Below, piece by piece: positions 43,511 to 54,636 of a DNA stretch of 64,000 nucleotides. Position numbers and translations under genes: made by a program. The notes below the pieces were generated by a model. That model made no database searches. It saw nothing but the letters and a program-made list of their open reading frames with translations, and was not told the origin of the DNA. Source of the DNA: Azorinus chamasolen (lineage: Eukaryota; Mollusca; Bivalvia; Cardiida; Solecurtidae); the NCBI GenBank assembly GCA_963576725.1, contig OY755252.1, positions 29,281,078 through 29,345,077 on the forward strand, read 5' to 3'. Every line of letters starts with the position of its first letter. The first letter of the stretch is position 1.

Positions 43511-43982
43511 GAGTTTTACGTCGCTTTAACAGTACGAGAGTTCAGTCATATCGCTGCGTCCAGCTAATAACAGGGAATGGTAGGGAGGGTGGAAGTTGGG
43601 TGGGATGGGATGGGGTGGCTAGAGAGAGAACCAGAGATCCAATGACCCACCACGAGCCAATTGGAAGGCTATTGTCCATGTTCATTGCTAATACTATTTT
43701 ATTAGAAAATATATGGACGGCCGTTGCGCTATGCTAAATGCGAAATGGTAAATGTGATTTGCAAAATGTCAAATGCTAAATGTCAAATGATAAATGTTTA
43801 ATGAAAAATCGTAAATGACAAATGCCAATTGCTATTTTGAGACTTCTGAATGCTAATCACATTGTACTGAATGGCTGAACTGGATAAGTCAATATGGAAG
43901 GCTACATCTGTATCTTTTTTTCAATATACATGCAGTACTGTATATTTTCTTCTTCGTGCGTCGAAATAATATAAACTGATAT

Positions 43983-44178
43983 CTATGGGAGGCCGGTGCG
44001 CCATGCTAACTGCGTAATGCGAAATGCTAAATGTGAAATGCTAAATGCGATTTGCTAAATGCCAAAATCTCATTTTCACGCACATGTAGTCTTTAGGTTT
44101 TTATTTGCATTTCGCAAATCACATTTAGCATTTTGCATTTCGAATTTAGCATGGCGCACCGGCCTTCCATAGATCGAT
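43983..44178. mobile_element. Foldback element made of AAATGCTAAATG repeats
   Basis: CTATGGGAGGCCGGTGCGCC at the left pairs with GGCGCACCGGCCTTCCATAG at the right. The arms continue in ATGCTAAATGYGAAATGC units. A related broken copy lies at 43707-43830 (ATGGACGGCCGTTGCGC then the same units). About 50 bp of loop remains. Confidence 0.8.
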
Positions 44179-44412
44179 AAAATATCAGATGAATAAATTA
44201 AAAAATTAATTTCCATTTTAACTGTAGACAAATTAATTTCAAACACGCGACAGAAATAATTGGTTTAACGTTCAAATGATAAAAAACGCACCGACAGAGC
44301 TTTATCCTCAACAATGTCATCAATATTATAATTACGTGTATTGTAAAGTAAACGATCAACCCTTCAGTGAATATTCATGTAAGTAATGACCGACACCATG
44401 AATATCAATTTA

Positions 44413-44622
44413 ACCCTTTCGCTGCCAAACTCTGTCGTCTGCTAACTTTGTCGTCTGCTACAATTTTTCATTCTTTTGATTGTCTTCATTTTTGTTTCAG
44501 AAACATAGTAACAGTAACATACATTTTGGATCCTGATGAGACGCCGAGTTTCTCGGCGTCTCATCTGAATCCAATCTGTTTGCACATGTAATCACATATC
44601 CGGCATTGGCAGCGAAAGGGTT
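44413..44622. mobile_element. MITE D copy, complete
   Basis: TTAACCCTTTCGCTGCCAA at the left and TTGGCAGCGAAAGGGTTAA at the right are perfect inverted ends. The centre is GATGAGACGCCGAG / CTCGGCGTCTCATC. This is the clearest copy linking the D centre to TTAACCC ends. Confidence 0.88.
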
Positions 44623-44849
44623 AATAGTTTTCTTTTTCAAAATTGCAATGAACGCAGAAACATTTGGTCATAGCGGAGACTATAGAATCAGATCTACATT
44701 ATAATATAAGCAAATAGAGCAGACCTGATCAAGTGGCTCCTGAAGTTGTGGTCGTTGTATTGAATAATGTCTTACGATAATTCATCAAACGGACACATGC
44801 GTCCATATGGTATTGAGAAGATTGCAAAGATGCACGTAATCTATTAACT

Positions 44850-45602
44850 CTTTCCCTGGTCTACATTTACTCCAAATTTCAATACTTACTACCGAATATT
44901 CATAGACAGACACAGTAGACCCTGATCAGACGGCAAATATAGGAGCCGTCTGATCAGAGTCTATTTTGTTTGCAAATGCGTGAAAACATGTTTGTATGAG
45001 AGAAAGGTTTAAGAGTTTGTAAAACATCATTTTACAGTTTGAGACATTTTGAAGTGCGAATACTGTTAACGGTTTAAACCACTTCCCTGTTGAGTATTCA
45101 TTTAGGAAATCATGCCATCATGAATAGTTAATAGCAGATGTGTCTGATCTGCGTCTACTCTGTGTGCAAAGGGGTGACAATGCGTGTTTATGAAGAAAAC
45201 TGCTAAACAGTGTATTTAGTGAACGTTGTTCTCTTTAACCCGTTCCATGTTCTGTATTTAGTCCAAAGTTTAATACCTACTGAATATTCATAGACAAAAT
45301 AATGAACTATGGAAGGTGGAACTATGTAACCTTTTTAGAAACTAAAGACTAAAAGCTAAATTCCTTTAGCAAACAGAGCAGACCCTGATTAGACGGCTCC
45401 TGTAGGAGCCGTCTGGTCTGGGTCTACTCTGTGAAACCACGTTTATATGAAAGAAATGGTTAACTGAAGCTTTCTGCATACCTTGCGTTCTGCATTCGGC
45501 AACCGCCTGCTCCTATAGGAGCCATCTGATCTAGGTCTACTCTATGTCTACTCATTTGGTTTCAAATGCGTCAAAAGGCGTTTATTTGAAGGAAAGGGAT
45601 TA
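44850..45602. mobile_element. Cluster of four MITE A copies
   Basis: Hairpin centres lie near 44935 (GACGGCAAATATAGGAGCCGTC), 45140 (worn), 45395 (GACGGCTCCTGTAGGAGCCGTC) and 45515 (half). Orientations differ, and the first and third keep AACAGAG or ACTCTGT outer stems. Confidence 0.75.
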
Positions 45603-45699
45603 ACCCTTAGAACCCCTGTTATCTCGAATTAATTTGCATGATACATTGAAGTTCGAGATATCGCGGTTACACTGTATGTTGTATACACTACATTTCCTC

Positions 45700-45800
45700 T
45701 AGGGCCCCAAGATTAATTAAGCGTTTGACTGGTTGAGTTACTTTCGTTGAATAAAGATTTGCATTCACCCATCCATTCATCGGTCATTCATTCATTAAGG
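45700..45800 (+). repeat. LINE 3' tail fragment
   Basis: GGGCCCCAAGATTAATTAAG, GGTTGAGTTACTTTCGTTG and AATAAAG with a CATTCATTC tail resemble the 3' end at 49600-49690. Confidence 0.45.
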
Positions 45801-45984
45801 ACCACATCATTCGCTCGGATTTCTTTGATCTTAATAAACGAATAATAAAGATGTCATTCAGCGAACGGTTCTTCACTGAACGTATTAGAAAATGTTAATG
45901 GTGTTTGTTTGAAAAGAAACAAACATATTCAAAACCTTGACATGGTCTACGCATTTTAGCATTTTTCGCCGCCATAACCGAATA

Positions 45985-46330
45985 CAGTAGAACCTGTCTT
46001 AATCGGACATAAAAAGAGGTCTAATTATTGGTATGTAAGACAAATGGTAGCTTAATGCGGGTCCTAATTTCACCAAGCTCCTAGAGGAGCTTCATGCATT
46101 ACTTTTGCCTTTAATTAAGCAACCACCTGCTTTTAAAGATGCCTATGTTCAATACATGAATGACCGCTTAGGACAGGTTCTACTGTGTGTGATCGTATTC
46201 GTTAACATCCTGAACCAAGCTAAGACGGCAGGTCACTCGGCGTCTGTGATTACATATGCAAACAGTTTGAACCCAGATGAGACTCTGAGTAACTCGGCGT
46301 CTCATCAGGATCCAAACTGTTTGTTACTCT
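45985..46330. mobile_element. MITE B2 (45985-46185) followed by a D-type palindrome (46250-46325)
   Basis: B2 has CAGTAGAACCTGTCTTAATCG and GGACAGGTTCTACTG ends and a centre CCAAGCTCCTAGAGGAGCTT. The D palindrome GATGAGACTCTGAGTAACTCG / GCGTCTCATC ends about 65 bp before the candidate exon at 46391. Confidence 0.7.
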
Positions 46331-46390
46331 GATTGCAATTTCTAAACGGGATGGAAGGAAACACCACTTTACAAATAAAAGTCTTAGCAG

Positions 46391-46450
46391 TTCCTGCTTG
46401 TAACCTTGACAATGAAGAAAGACGGCTGTCCATATATATCTACTCGTCAC
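46391..46450 (+). CDS. Candidate exon continuing the RING-like gene
   Basis: GTCTTAGCAG precedes and CAC|GTAAGCC follows a 60-nt, phase 1-1 exon. Joined to the G left by 35666 it reads V-PACNLDNEERRLSIYIYSS. Both the phase fit and the coding-like composition support it; the polypyrimidine tract is weak and the segment is short. The strand opposite is also open for 100 codons. The domain is unknown; a hydrophobic beta strand after charged residues is all that can be seen. Confidence 0.35.
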
Positions 46451-46664
46451 GTAAGCCACTTCATATTTGACGGCGACACCATTATGGTCGCTCGGTTGTG
46501 CACGTGTGTCCTCCGTTGACGTTAATCTCCCCTCAAAATAATTTTTCATCATACCAGATAATGTTCATTATAGGACACCGTCGCCTACCATTGTTCTCTG
46601 TATGATTTATTTGTTTGTACACTGTGATCGTTTGTCTGTGTTTTATTTTACCGTTTATATGATA

Positions 46665-47155
46665 GAGAGGCCTGTTCACACAACTGCAAACAGAGTAGAC
46701 TTTTATCAGACGATTCGTTTACCAGCCGTCCGATCAGGGTCTACTCTGTTTACTTATGACATGTAATAAGAGATCTGATTCTACAGTTTCTGTCTTAATC
46801 CTTTTCTTCATATAAGCGTGTTTTCACGAATTTGCAAACAAAGAAGCCTTCTGGTCAGCGTCTGCTCTGTTTGCTAATAGAATGTGGTAGAGCTGTTTCT
46901 TTACTTTCTAAAATGGCTACAATATCCCTTCTTATATATTTCATTATAACTAGTATGTCCATGAATATTCAGTAGACCTGTATAACATAGAGCATGGGTA
47001 GGGTTAAGCTGCAACCAAAATGAATGTCTAGTTATGGGTCTTTAAGGCAGGTGATTGCTTAATGCAGGTCAAAAGTAATGCAAAAAGCTCCTGTTAGTCT
47101 TTGTTTAGATACTTGTGTTCAATAAATGAATAGCTGCTTAGGACAGGTTCCACTG
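46665..47155. mobile_element. MITE A copies and MITE B2 fragment
   Basis: Worn A hairpins at 46690-46745 (CGATTCGTTTACCAGCCGTC) and 46830-46875. The second copy runs to about 47005. A B2 piece follows (47040-47155) ending GGACAGGTTCCACTG. Confidence 0.6.
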
Positions 47156-47387
47156 TACATACCCAATGTGTCATTATATCGTACATGAATATTCATGAGA
47201 TAAATGTTTACTCGTTTCTTCTCCTTGTTAACATTCTTGTTCGTTTATTGGGGATTGTTGTTTTGTTGGGGTGGTGGTTGTTTTCCTTTTTGTTACTTTG
47301 CAAGACAAATCGCTGACTTTAAAAATGGCAAAAATTAGATAAAAAACACCAAATTATGTAAGGTGCGGTAATTAATGAGCTGAAGTA

Positions 47388-47543
47388 TTACATTGTATGG
47401 ACATATGCATAACCTATTACTGGAGCTTCTGGCGAAAGACAACCCGTGCAGATTTTGTAACTACAATGTTTGCAATGCAGCCAGACCCTTTGTCCCAGTG
47501 AGCGGTTCATATCTGGATTGAATTTATTTGTGTGATTGCTAAT
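47388..47543. other. Short segment open on both strands with cysteine pairs
   Basis: On plus the frame reads HNLLLELLAKDNPCRFCNYN to a stop. On minus it reads RVWLHCKHCSYKICTGC, a C-x2-C-x4-C-x2-C zinc-ligand pattern. Neither has clear splice sites. It may be part of a transposase or a host exon; I cannot decide. Confidence 0.25.
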
Positions 47544-47547
47544 GCGT

Positions 47548-48130
47548 TTAACCGTTTCCTCTGTTCTACGTTTATTCGAAATTTCAACACCTACTGAACA
47601 TTCATTGACAAAACAGCTGAACGGACATATGAAATGCAGAACATTGTAAATATCCATTTCAGAAAGTAACAGAAATTTATCTATCAAATTTCATCACCAA
47701 ACAGAGCAGAACCTGATCAGACAGCTCCTATCGGAAAAGTCTGATCTGAGTCTACTCTGTTTGCATATGCATGAAAACACGTTTATGTGACTGAAATGTT
47801 TAAAGGCGAATCTGTGGAATATGGGGTTAAGGATATCATTGCTGTACTACATGCTAGGATTATATGCTTACATTTACGGTAAAACCCAACGAAACCGGAA
47901 GTTCAAATTAACCCATTTGCCCCCAGTGGATTCTTACATGTTCATATACTGGATTAGTCCATCTTTTATCTAAGGGGTGCCTGGCCTAAATTTCAGTTTC
48001 AGATATTGAAATTCCTATCAGCAAGCAGTGCACACTCTGATCAGACGCTGCATTATCCGGCGTCTGATCAGAGTCTACACTGTTTGTCTACGTCCCATAA
48101 TATATTGGATCGTGGGAGCAATTGGGTTAA
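47548..48130. mobile_element. MITE A copy (47548-47815) and TTAACCCATTTGC-type MITE (47911-48130)
   Basis: A: reverse orientation, centre CAGCTCCTATCGGAAAAGTCTG. Second element: TTAACCCATTTGCCCCCAG left, GGGAGCAATTGGGTTAA right, centre CAGACGCTGCATTATCCGGCG. The latter has a sister at 52962-53147. Confidence 0.75.
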
Positions 48131-48271
48131 TGTCCATTCCAGTCCTTCTTTAACGAATAGTCATATGAAAACTTAATGTCATCATGGATATTCATTAGCT
48201 GATTTCTTATAATGGAATATGAATACAAAAGTGTTTGGGCATTGCAGAATCAGATATCTAAATCTGTTAGC

Positions 48272-48602
48272 AAACAAACCATACACTGATCGTACACACG
48301 GCTCGTATAGGAGTCGTCTGATCTATGTCCAAACAAACCAGACACTGGTCGTACAGACGGCTCGTATAGGAGTCGTCTGACCTATGTCCAAACAAACCAG
48401 ACACTGATCGTACACACGGCTCGTATAGGAGTCGTCTGATCTATGTCCAAACAAGCCAGACACTGATCGTACACACGGCTCGTATAGGAGTCGTCTGATC
48501 TATGTCGAAACAAACCAGACACTGGTCGTACAGACGGCTCGTATAGGAGTCGTCTGATCTATGTCCAAACAAACCAGACACTGGTCGTACAGACGGCTCG
48601 TG
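48272..48602. repeat. 59-bp tandem array derived from a MITE A hairpin
   Basis: Units start at 48272, 48331, 48390, 48449, 48508 and 48567 (last partial). Each contains GGCTCGTATAGGAGTCGTCTG, a copy of the MITE A central hairpin, plus the outer stem CAAACAAACCAGACACTG. Differences between units are single bases. Confidence 0.93.
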
Positions 48603-49045
48603 CAGAAGGGTCCAAGGGGAGTTTTCTGTATGATTGTCAACCTGCATTAAGCAGTCAAATGTAGAAAGAATACTTACATTATTCTTTATTAGAGAGAGGC
48701 TCTTATTGTTATTAACATAAATTAGGACACCTTCGTATATATGTCGTTACAGATTACATGTAACACTTGAACATATATCACGAATGATGCAAATACGGAT
48801 CGTAAACTAATATAATTTTATAAATAAGATTTGAAGACATGTGTATGCACAGATTGCATTGCCAGTAACCAAACAAATGTTGACACTGACATATGGCAGA
48901 TACTATATACATTGGTCAGTAGTCTGACCCCAACACCGAGGTTGTTTGGGATCTACACTGTTTGTGACATCCCATGTCGATTCATTCCGTTACGCTTCAT
49001 GCATACAATTATGTCGGGGTAATATGTACAACAGCAGCCCTTGTT

Positions 49046-49290
49046 TAACCCTTCCCCTCATATAAACGCATTTCCACGCATCTGCAAACAGACTAGACCC
49101 ATATCAGAAAATTATAAGAGCCGTCTGATCAGGGGCTTCTCTGTTTGCTCATGGAATTCGAAAGATCTGTTTCTTTAGTTTCTAAAATGGTTACAATGTT
49201 CCACCTTCCATATTTTATTATAACTATTTTGTCCATGAATATTCAATAGGTATTGAAATTTGAAATAAACATAGAGCAGGGAAAGGGTTG
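49046..49290 (+). mobile_element. MITE A copy, complete
   Basis: TTAACCCTTCCCCTCATAT to GCAGGGAAAGGGTTGAC; the centre is altered (AGAAAATTATAAGAGCCGTC) so the hairpin is broken on one side. Confidence 0.8.
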
Positions 49291-49292
49291 AC

Positions 49293-49690
49293 ACACTGGC
49301 TACATACGAGTATGCACTGAACACTCGTCATCACCAAGTCCTTCGAAAGAGACTGAAAACCGAGGTCCAATATAGACTCAGGGCGCAAATGGAACGGATC
49401 CATATAGGAAACTTCCAACAAAAGTGTCTGGCTTGGTTCAGTTCTATTTGTTTATGTATTGTGTATACTTAAGCTGATTGTATACGTATGCTGATTGCTT
49501 TTGCATTATTCAAACGGTTTAGCATACTTACTGCGCTGGGCAGATTGTTTATTGATATAGTCTGTTATTGTTAATGGCTTATAAATAACTTGAAATGCAC
49601 TGATTAAGAGGGCCTCGGGGTAGAGATATTTGGCTAACCAGGCTACCCTCGTTAAATAAAGTCATTCAGTCATTTATTCATTCGGTATAT
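49293..49690 (+). pseudogene. LINE 3' end with possible C-terminal codons
   Basis: A plus frame reads YALNTRHHQVLRKRLKTEVQ and YRLRAQMERIHIGNFQQKC to a stop. Then comes a UTR that ends GCTAACCAGGCTACCCTCG-TTAAATAAAG and a CATTYATT tail, a 3' end characteristic of a molluscan LINE group. The coding assignment of the first part is uncertain; the tail is firmer. Confidence 0.45.
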
Positions 49691-49839
49691 CCGTGCTTCA
49701 CACTGTGCATGTAAAAGAAACAGAGAATGCTGTCGAAAATAAGAGTAGTGTATCGCGCCCGGATTTCTTTGTATCCTTTCCCCTATCTCTTTGGCATCGA
49801 ATTAGCTCCTTGTGAACAGAAACAGACGTTAATCAATAT

Positions 49840-49840
<1 letters not shown>

Positions 49841-49938
<98 letters not shown>

Positions 49939-49955
49939 TCAATCAATCAATCATC
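49841..49955. repeat. (ATCA)n microsatellite
   Basis: About 28 tetranucleotide units with one interruption (ATCAAATCA), followed by CAT/CAG-rich trinucleotide sequence to 50035. Confidence 0.95.
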
Positions 49956-50189
49956 ATTATCATCAGCAGCAGTATAATCATCATAATCATCATCATCAGC
50001 AACAGCAGCAGTGGCAGAAGAAGTCTCAACAATAAGCTGTTAAGACGACATACTAATTATGTGATTGTTACCATCTTAGACAGTGGGAAGGAACCCGATT
50101 GTTTTACTAATTTGATAATATATGAAATATAATATTCTAATTTTGACCATTTATTACAGCAAAAAAGTGTTATAGAGACGCCAGTTTGA

Positions 50190-51405
50190 CATTTTTCCAG
50201 AGTAGACTCACATCGAACGGCTCCTGTGGGAGCCGTCTGATCAGTGTCTGTTCTGTTTTCACACGATAAATGAAATATGTATAGCTGATTCTACAGTTCC
50301 TTTATTCATAACGCTATTATAAAATGATTGGCTAATTTATATTCACAGTGTCAGTATTTCTTAAATATATGTTCACTAGATACAGGGGTTAGCTAACATC
50401 ATACAAGCATTGACGAGTGTCATACAGGTGTATCGCTTCGTGACGTTCTGATACTAGTTTGGTTAAATCGGTTAACACAATCTCTCCTACTGACGCCTTT
50501 CTGCGCCTCCGTAAATCTCCGTTTTTGAAACGTAATCTTCGTTTTTGTAATGAGCGATCCATATGAGCGAATGCTCTATTTATTACAATGGATTCAAAAG
50601 CACACATGTCTAAAGTCCCATTTTCTATAGTAATACTCCTTTTCGGTAGATTAATTCAAAAAGGTTGGGTCTAAACATAGTCTATGTAGGAATGAGTTAA
50701 AACAGGTGCTAGCTTGATGAAGGGTGTAAAGTTCTGCAGTTTCAATGCTTGCATTATCATGCATTAATCCTTTACTCCATGTATGTTCATATACGAAATA
50801 ATGGCACCATGAATGATAATGAGCTAATTATTTATAATCACATAAAAACTAGAACATATTTGCCCATCACACGACCTGTAGTACAAATGTATCAGGCCTA
50901 CATTATCCCAGCAGCATACAGAGCAGACCCTGATCAGAACGGCTCCTACAGGACGTGCCAAACCGCTAAATGCGTATTTAACCCATTCCCTTATATAACA
51001 CGTGTTTTCACGCATTTGCAAACAGAGTAGACCCAGATCAGACGACTCCTATATGAGCCGTCTGACCAGGGTCTGTTGTTTGCTAAATGGAATACGAAAT
51101 GGGAAAGGGTTAAGGCGTAAAGGGTTACACAATATGTCAAATCCAACAGCTTTAACCCTTTCCCTCGTATGAACGCCTATTCGCGCGTCTTCAAACATAG
51201 AAGACGCAGAGCAGACGGCTCCTAGAGTAGCCGTCTGATCTGGGCCTGTTCTATTTGCGAATGGGATTTAATGGATCTGCTTCTTTAGTTTCTAAAATGG
51301 CTACAGTGTTCAACTTCCATATTTCATTTTCATATTTAAATATTTTGTCCATGAATATTCAGAAGGTATTGATATTTGAAATAAACATAGAATAGAGAAA
51401 AAGTT
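50190..51405. mobile_element. MITE cluster: A, C, A, A, A
   Basis: A at 50190-50390 (centre GGCTCCTGTGGGAGCC), C at 50389-50700, A at 50764-50985, A at 50982-51112 and A at 51153-51405 (centre GACGGCTCCTAGAGTAGCCG, left TTTAACCCTTTCCCTCGTA). Copies abut or overlap by a few bases, suggesting insertion at each other's TTAA ends. Confidence 0.75.
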
Positions 51406-51589
51406 AATACTTTGCCTATCATAAAATGATTTTTGCTTAAAATACGATCATTACAACTTTCAGTTAACTTATTTTTGTTCAAGCCTTCTAGAAACTATTA
51501 GGTATTATATTTTTCGTGAGGAAACAAAGTCGTCTAATTTAATTGTCATGATGGACATTTCTCTTAGCTCTTCTTAAACAAAAAATGAT

Positions 51590-51655
51590 GTGTTGGGCAG
51601 CTTTGATTAGACGCCGAGTTACTCGGCGTCTTCTTTGAATCCTAGCTGTTTGCAA
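51590..51655. repeat. MITE D palindrome
   Basis: AGACGCCGAGTTACTCGGCG with outer GCTTTGAT / AGCTGTTTGC stems; ends not identified. Confidence 0.65.
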
Positions 51656-52051
51656 ATGGATGCTACATGTAGGCCGTGATTAACATACATAATGCATGCG
51701 TGTTCGTTACAAATTGTTTTTATGAAACGAGTGTACTATAAAAATATGACACGAGCTTTAGCTTGTGTAATATTAATAATGGTAAATTGGTTTCTTTCTA
51801 ACACATAACCCTTAAAAAGTGCCATAGAAAGTGAAACAGACTATATCTGAGGGCCGTTTCTGCCATTGTTTACAGCGTAGTACAGCCGGATTCCAACTGA
51901 TCATTTGCATAAAAATGCACTAGTGCATTTCCGCGATATACCGCACTCTGTTTCGGCACTCCCACGTAGCAGATTATGTGATAAAATCCTTTATGTATTT
52001 TATTGGTCGCGATAGAGAGGTTCCATTGTACCATTTTAGTCAACGATATCA

Positions 52052-52470
52052 ATTAACACATTCCCTCATATTGACGCCTTTTTGCGTCTCTGTAACAGTC
52101 ACTTTCTGAAGTCATTGTGATAAATATAGCATTTCCTCCATATGAGCAAACGCTCTATTTATCAAAATGGTTTCAAAACCACACAATTCAAAATGTTTCC
52201 TTCTCCCTGGTAAATGCTCTTTTTGGTGTATTTATTCAAAGAGATTTGGTCTAAAAATAGCCTGAGGAAATGGATTAACACATGACTAAATACTGTTAGA
52301 TCCTCTACATACATGTAGTATCACTTTCACTGCCGCAATGTCTGGAAAGTCAATCACAGGGCTGCCTACAATTGCTGAATATGTTATTACTTTTGCAAAC
52401 AGTTTGGATCTATATAGATACGACGCCGAGTGACTTGTCATCTCGTCAGGATCAAACTGTTTGACACACA
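52052..52470. mobile_element. MITE C copy (52052-52275) and D palindrome (52385-52470)
   Basis: C begins TTAACACATTCCCTCATAT and ends AGGAAATGGATTAA with arms GATAAATATAGC / GCTCTATTTATC. D: GCAAACAGTTTGGATC to GGATCAAACTGTTTG with a partly decayed centre. Confidence 0.7.
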
Positions 52471-52654
52471 ACCTATGTTTTAGAGAAACAACTAATGAAA
52501 CTCCACTTTGAAACTTAAAGCAGACGACATTGTTTGCACACGACAATTATAATTACTTTAAGTTTCCTCAATTTTTTTATTTAAAAGAAGACTCACCTTT
52601 AGAATTAAACCTCCCGCAGATTGAGATGTACAAGCAAGCGACGGCTTATGTTAC

Positions 52655-52795
52655 ATATATGGATGTGTTGGCAAGTTAATGAAACTTTCTTCCTTTTTAT
52701 AGATGCTCACAGGAAATTGATGACAACTTGCCGCGCTTGTCACACGAATCTGTTTCAGCTTCACATAACAATTTAACGCGTGTGACATGTTGCCT
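52655..52795 (-). CDS. Unrecognised 45-codon ORF, low support
   Basis: The minus frame MSHALNCYVKLKQIRVTSAA continues to SIYKKEESFINLPTHPYM and a stop. The plus strand has an acceptor-like TTCCTTTTTATAG at 52700 followed by another short open frame, so strand is unclear. No family recognised. Confidence 0.18.
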
Positions 52796-52859
52796 CGGAA
52801 CAGTTTGCGTTCGACCTCTGACCTAATTTCACAAAACCGCTATCCGCTACGTAACTCAT

Positions 52860-53147
52860 GTATACAAATGGTTTGGATCCAGATCAGACGCCGAGTACAT
52901 CGATGTCCCATCAGAATACTCGTTCAGTAGTTTCTCAAAACCGTAATTATTCAAACAGTTAACCCATTTGTTCCCACGATCCCATATATGTGACATAGGC
53001 AAATGTTCAGTATAGTATGCGGCGTCTGATCAGAGTCTACAATGTTTGCTGATAGGAATTTCAGTATAAACAAAACGAAACCCTTTGGATAAAAATGGAC
53101 TAATGCAATATATAAACTTGGAAGGATCCACTGGGCGCAAATGGGTT
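52860..53147. mobile_element. D palindrome piece and TTAACCCATTTG-type MITE
   Basis: 52860-52930: CAAATGGTTTGGATCCAGATC and a broken GACGCC centre. 52962-53147: TTAACCCATTTGTTCCCAC left and GCGCAAATGGGTTAA right, centre lost on one arm (GCGGCGTCTGATCAGAGTC). Confidence 0.7.
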
Positions 53148-53230
53148 AAATTTGAACCAGATCCAAAGTTAACAGACATTATTATTAAAGGGTTAACACT
53201 GATAGTACATGTACACTTAGTTAATTATGA

Positions 53231-53404
53231 GTCCATGCTTATAAAACTTTCAGTTGAGTCTGAGTACGTACTCAAGCTTTTGATTGGTCAGATTTGAGCC
53301 TCTGGCTCAAATCTGACCATTCAAAAGCTTGAGAACTCAAATCTGACCAATCAAAAGCTTGAGAACGAAAATCAGACTCAACTAAAAGCTTTATAAGCAT
53401 GGAC
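53231..53404. mobile_element. Foldback element (about 80-bp arms)
   Basis: GTCCATGCTTATAAAACTTT / AAAGCTTTATAAGCATGGAC close the structure. The arms contain CAAGCTTTTGATTGGTCAG and its complement, and the inner loop CTCTGG is minimal. One arm carries an extra duplicated CTTGAGAAC-TCAAATCTGACC block. Confidence 0.88.
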
Positions 53405-53469
53405 CCTGATCTAAACCATTTATTTCATGAAAATTCATATGAGGCTTCGCTCATGTTGAAATTAATTAT

Positions 53470-54360
53470 TTTAACCTTTTACTCCATAAATACGTCTTTA
53501 TAAGCTTTTGCAAACAGAGTAGATCCATATCCCCGACGACTCCTGTAGGAGATGTCTGGTCAGGGTCTGTTCTAGTTGCTTGTAATCAAATATAGATATG
53601 ATTCTAGTTTCTGCTTTGTCCAAACATTTCCGTGTCCATGTGCTATTATCACAATCAATCTAATTAATATTCATGGTATCATTATTTCATACATGAATAT
53701 TGTGTGGATTGAAGTGTTAATTTTTGTTGTAAAAATTAACCCTTTCCGACGCATTTGCAAACAGAGTTGACGCAGAACACACGACTCCTATAGGAGCCGT
53801 CTGATCAGGGCCTGGTCTGTTTACTTATGGTGTAAAATATATCTGATTTTACAGCAACTGTCCGAGTCAAACTATCATGCATTCAAGAGCCATTGTAAAA
53901 AATAATCTAATCAATATTCATAATGCCGTTATTTCTTACATGAATATTGAACAGGGGAAGGGTCAAACAAGGGAATTTGCTGCAATGACATAAAATAGAG
54001 CTCTAGTAAAATATCAACAAACAGAGCATTGTGTGTCAGATTTCTAGGATTCAAAGTGAATAAAAAGCTAAATTCAGGCACAGGTTGACTCTTATAATGT
54101 GTTAACCTAATGGTTTAACCTTTTACTCCATAAATACGCCTTACTACGCCTTTGCAAATAGAGTAGACCCAGATCATAGGGTCCTGTAGGAGCCGTCTGA
54201 TCATGATCTACTCTGTTTGCTTATGCAATAATATAGATAAGTGTGGTTCTACAATGCCAAAACATGCATGTGTTCATGTGTCATCATAGAAAATAAACAA
54301 TTAATATGCATGATGTCACAATTTCTTACACTAATATTAATGTAGTAGAGGTAAACAAAA
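53470..54360. mobile_element. Three MITE A copies
   Basis: Centres near 53540 (GACGACTCCTGTAGGAGATG), 53785 (ACGACTCCTATAGGAGCCG) and 54180 (GGGTCCTGTAGGAGCCG). All have TTAACC left ends (53471, 53738, 54117) and ATGAATATT interiors. Confidence 0.72.
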
Positions 54361-54636
54361 ATGTCATTTGAAGGGTTGACATCTCCGAAAGTAGGTCTGA
54401 TTGTATAGAATATGATGCATTATTATAACACCAGGCATAATTCAAACCGTTGAAATTCAAATCGAATCGATGTCGCTTTTAAAAACATTGTTTCGCGCGC
54501 CGTTCGCCAGAGTACCAAGTGTCTGAATAAGGTAATCAGTGCATAGGTTTGTCAGCTGTTCTCAGTTCGCGGTAAGGCATTGCCAGAGTTCCAGATAAGA
54601 TGGCATTAAATCATATTCAGGAATAACTTCTTTATC

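Noticed and set aside
44515..44580. CTGATGAG in MITE D centres recalls a hammerhead ribozyme core
   Set aside because: The stem that follows is not succeeded by GAAA; the sequence simply pairs with its own complement (CTCATC), so the catalytic core is absent.
46250..46552. 100-codon minus-strand ORF
   Set aside because: Its C-terminal third is the MITE D palindrome (SLDPDETPSYSESH, also seen at 44520 and 46260 in other frames); the remainder has no recognised domain.
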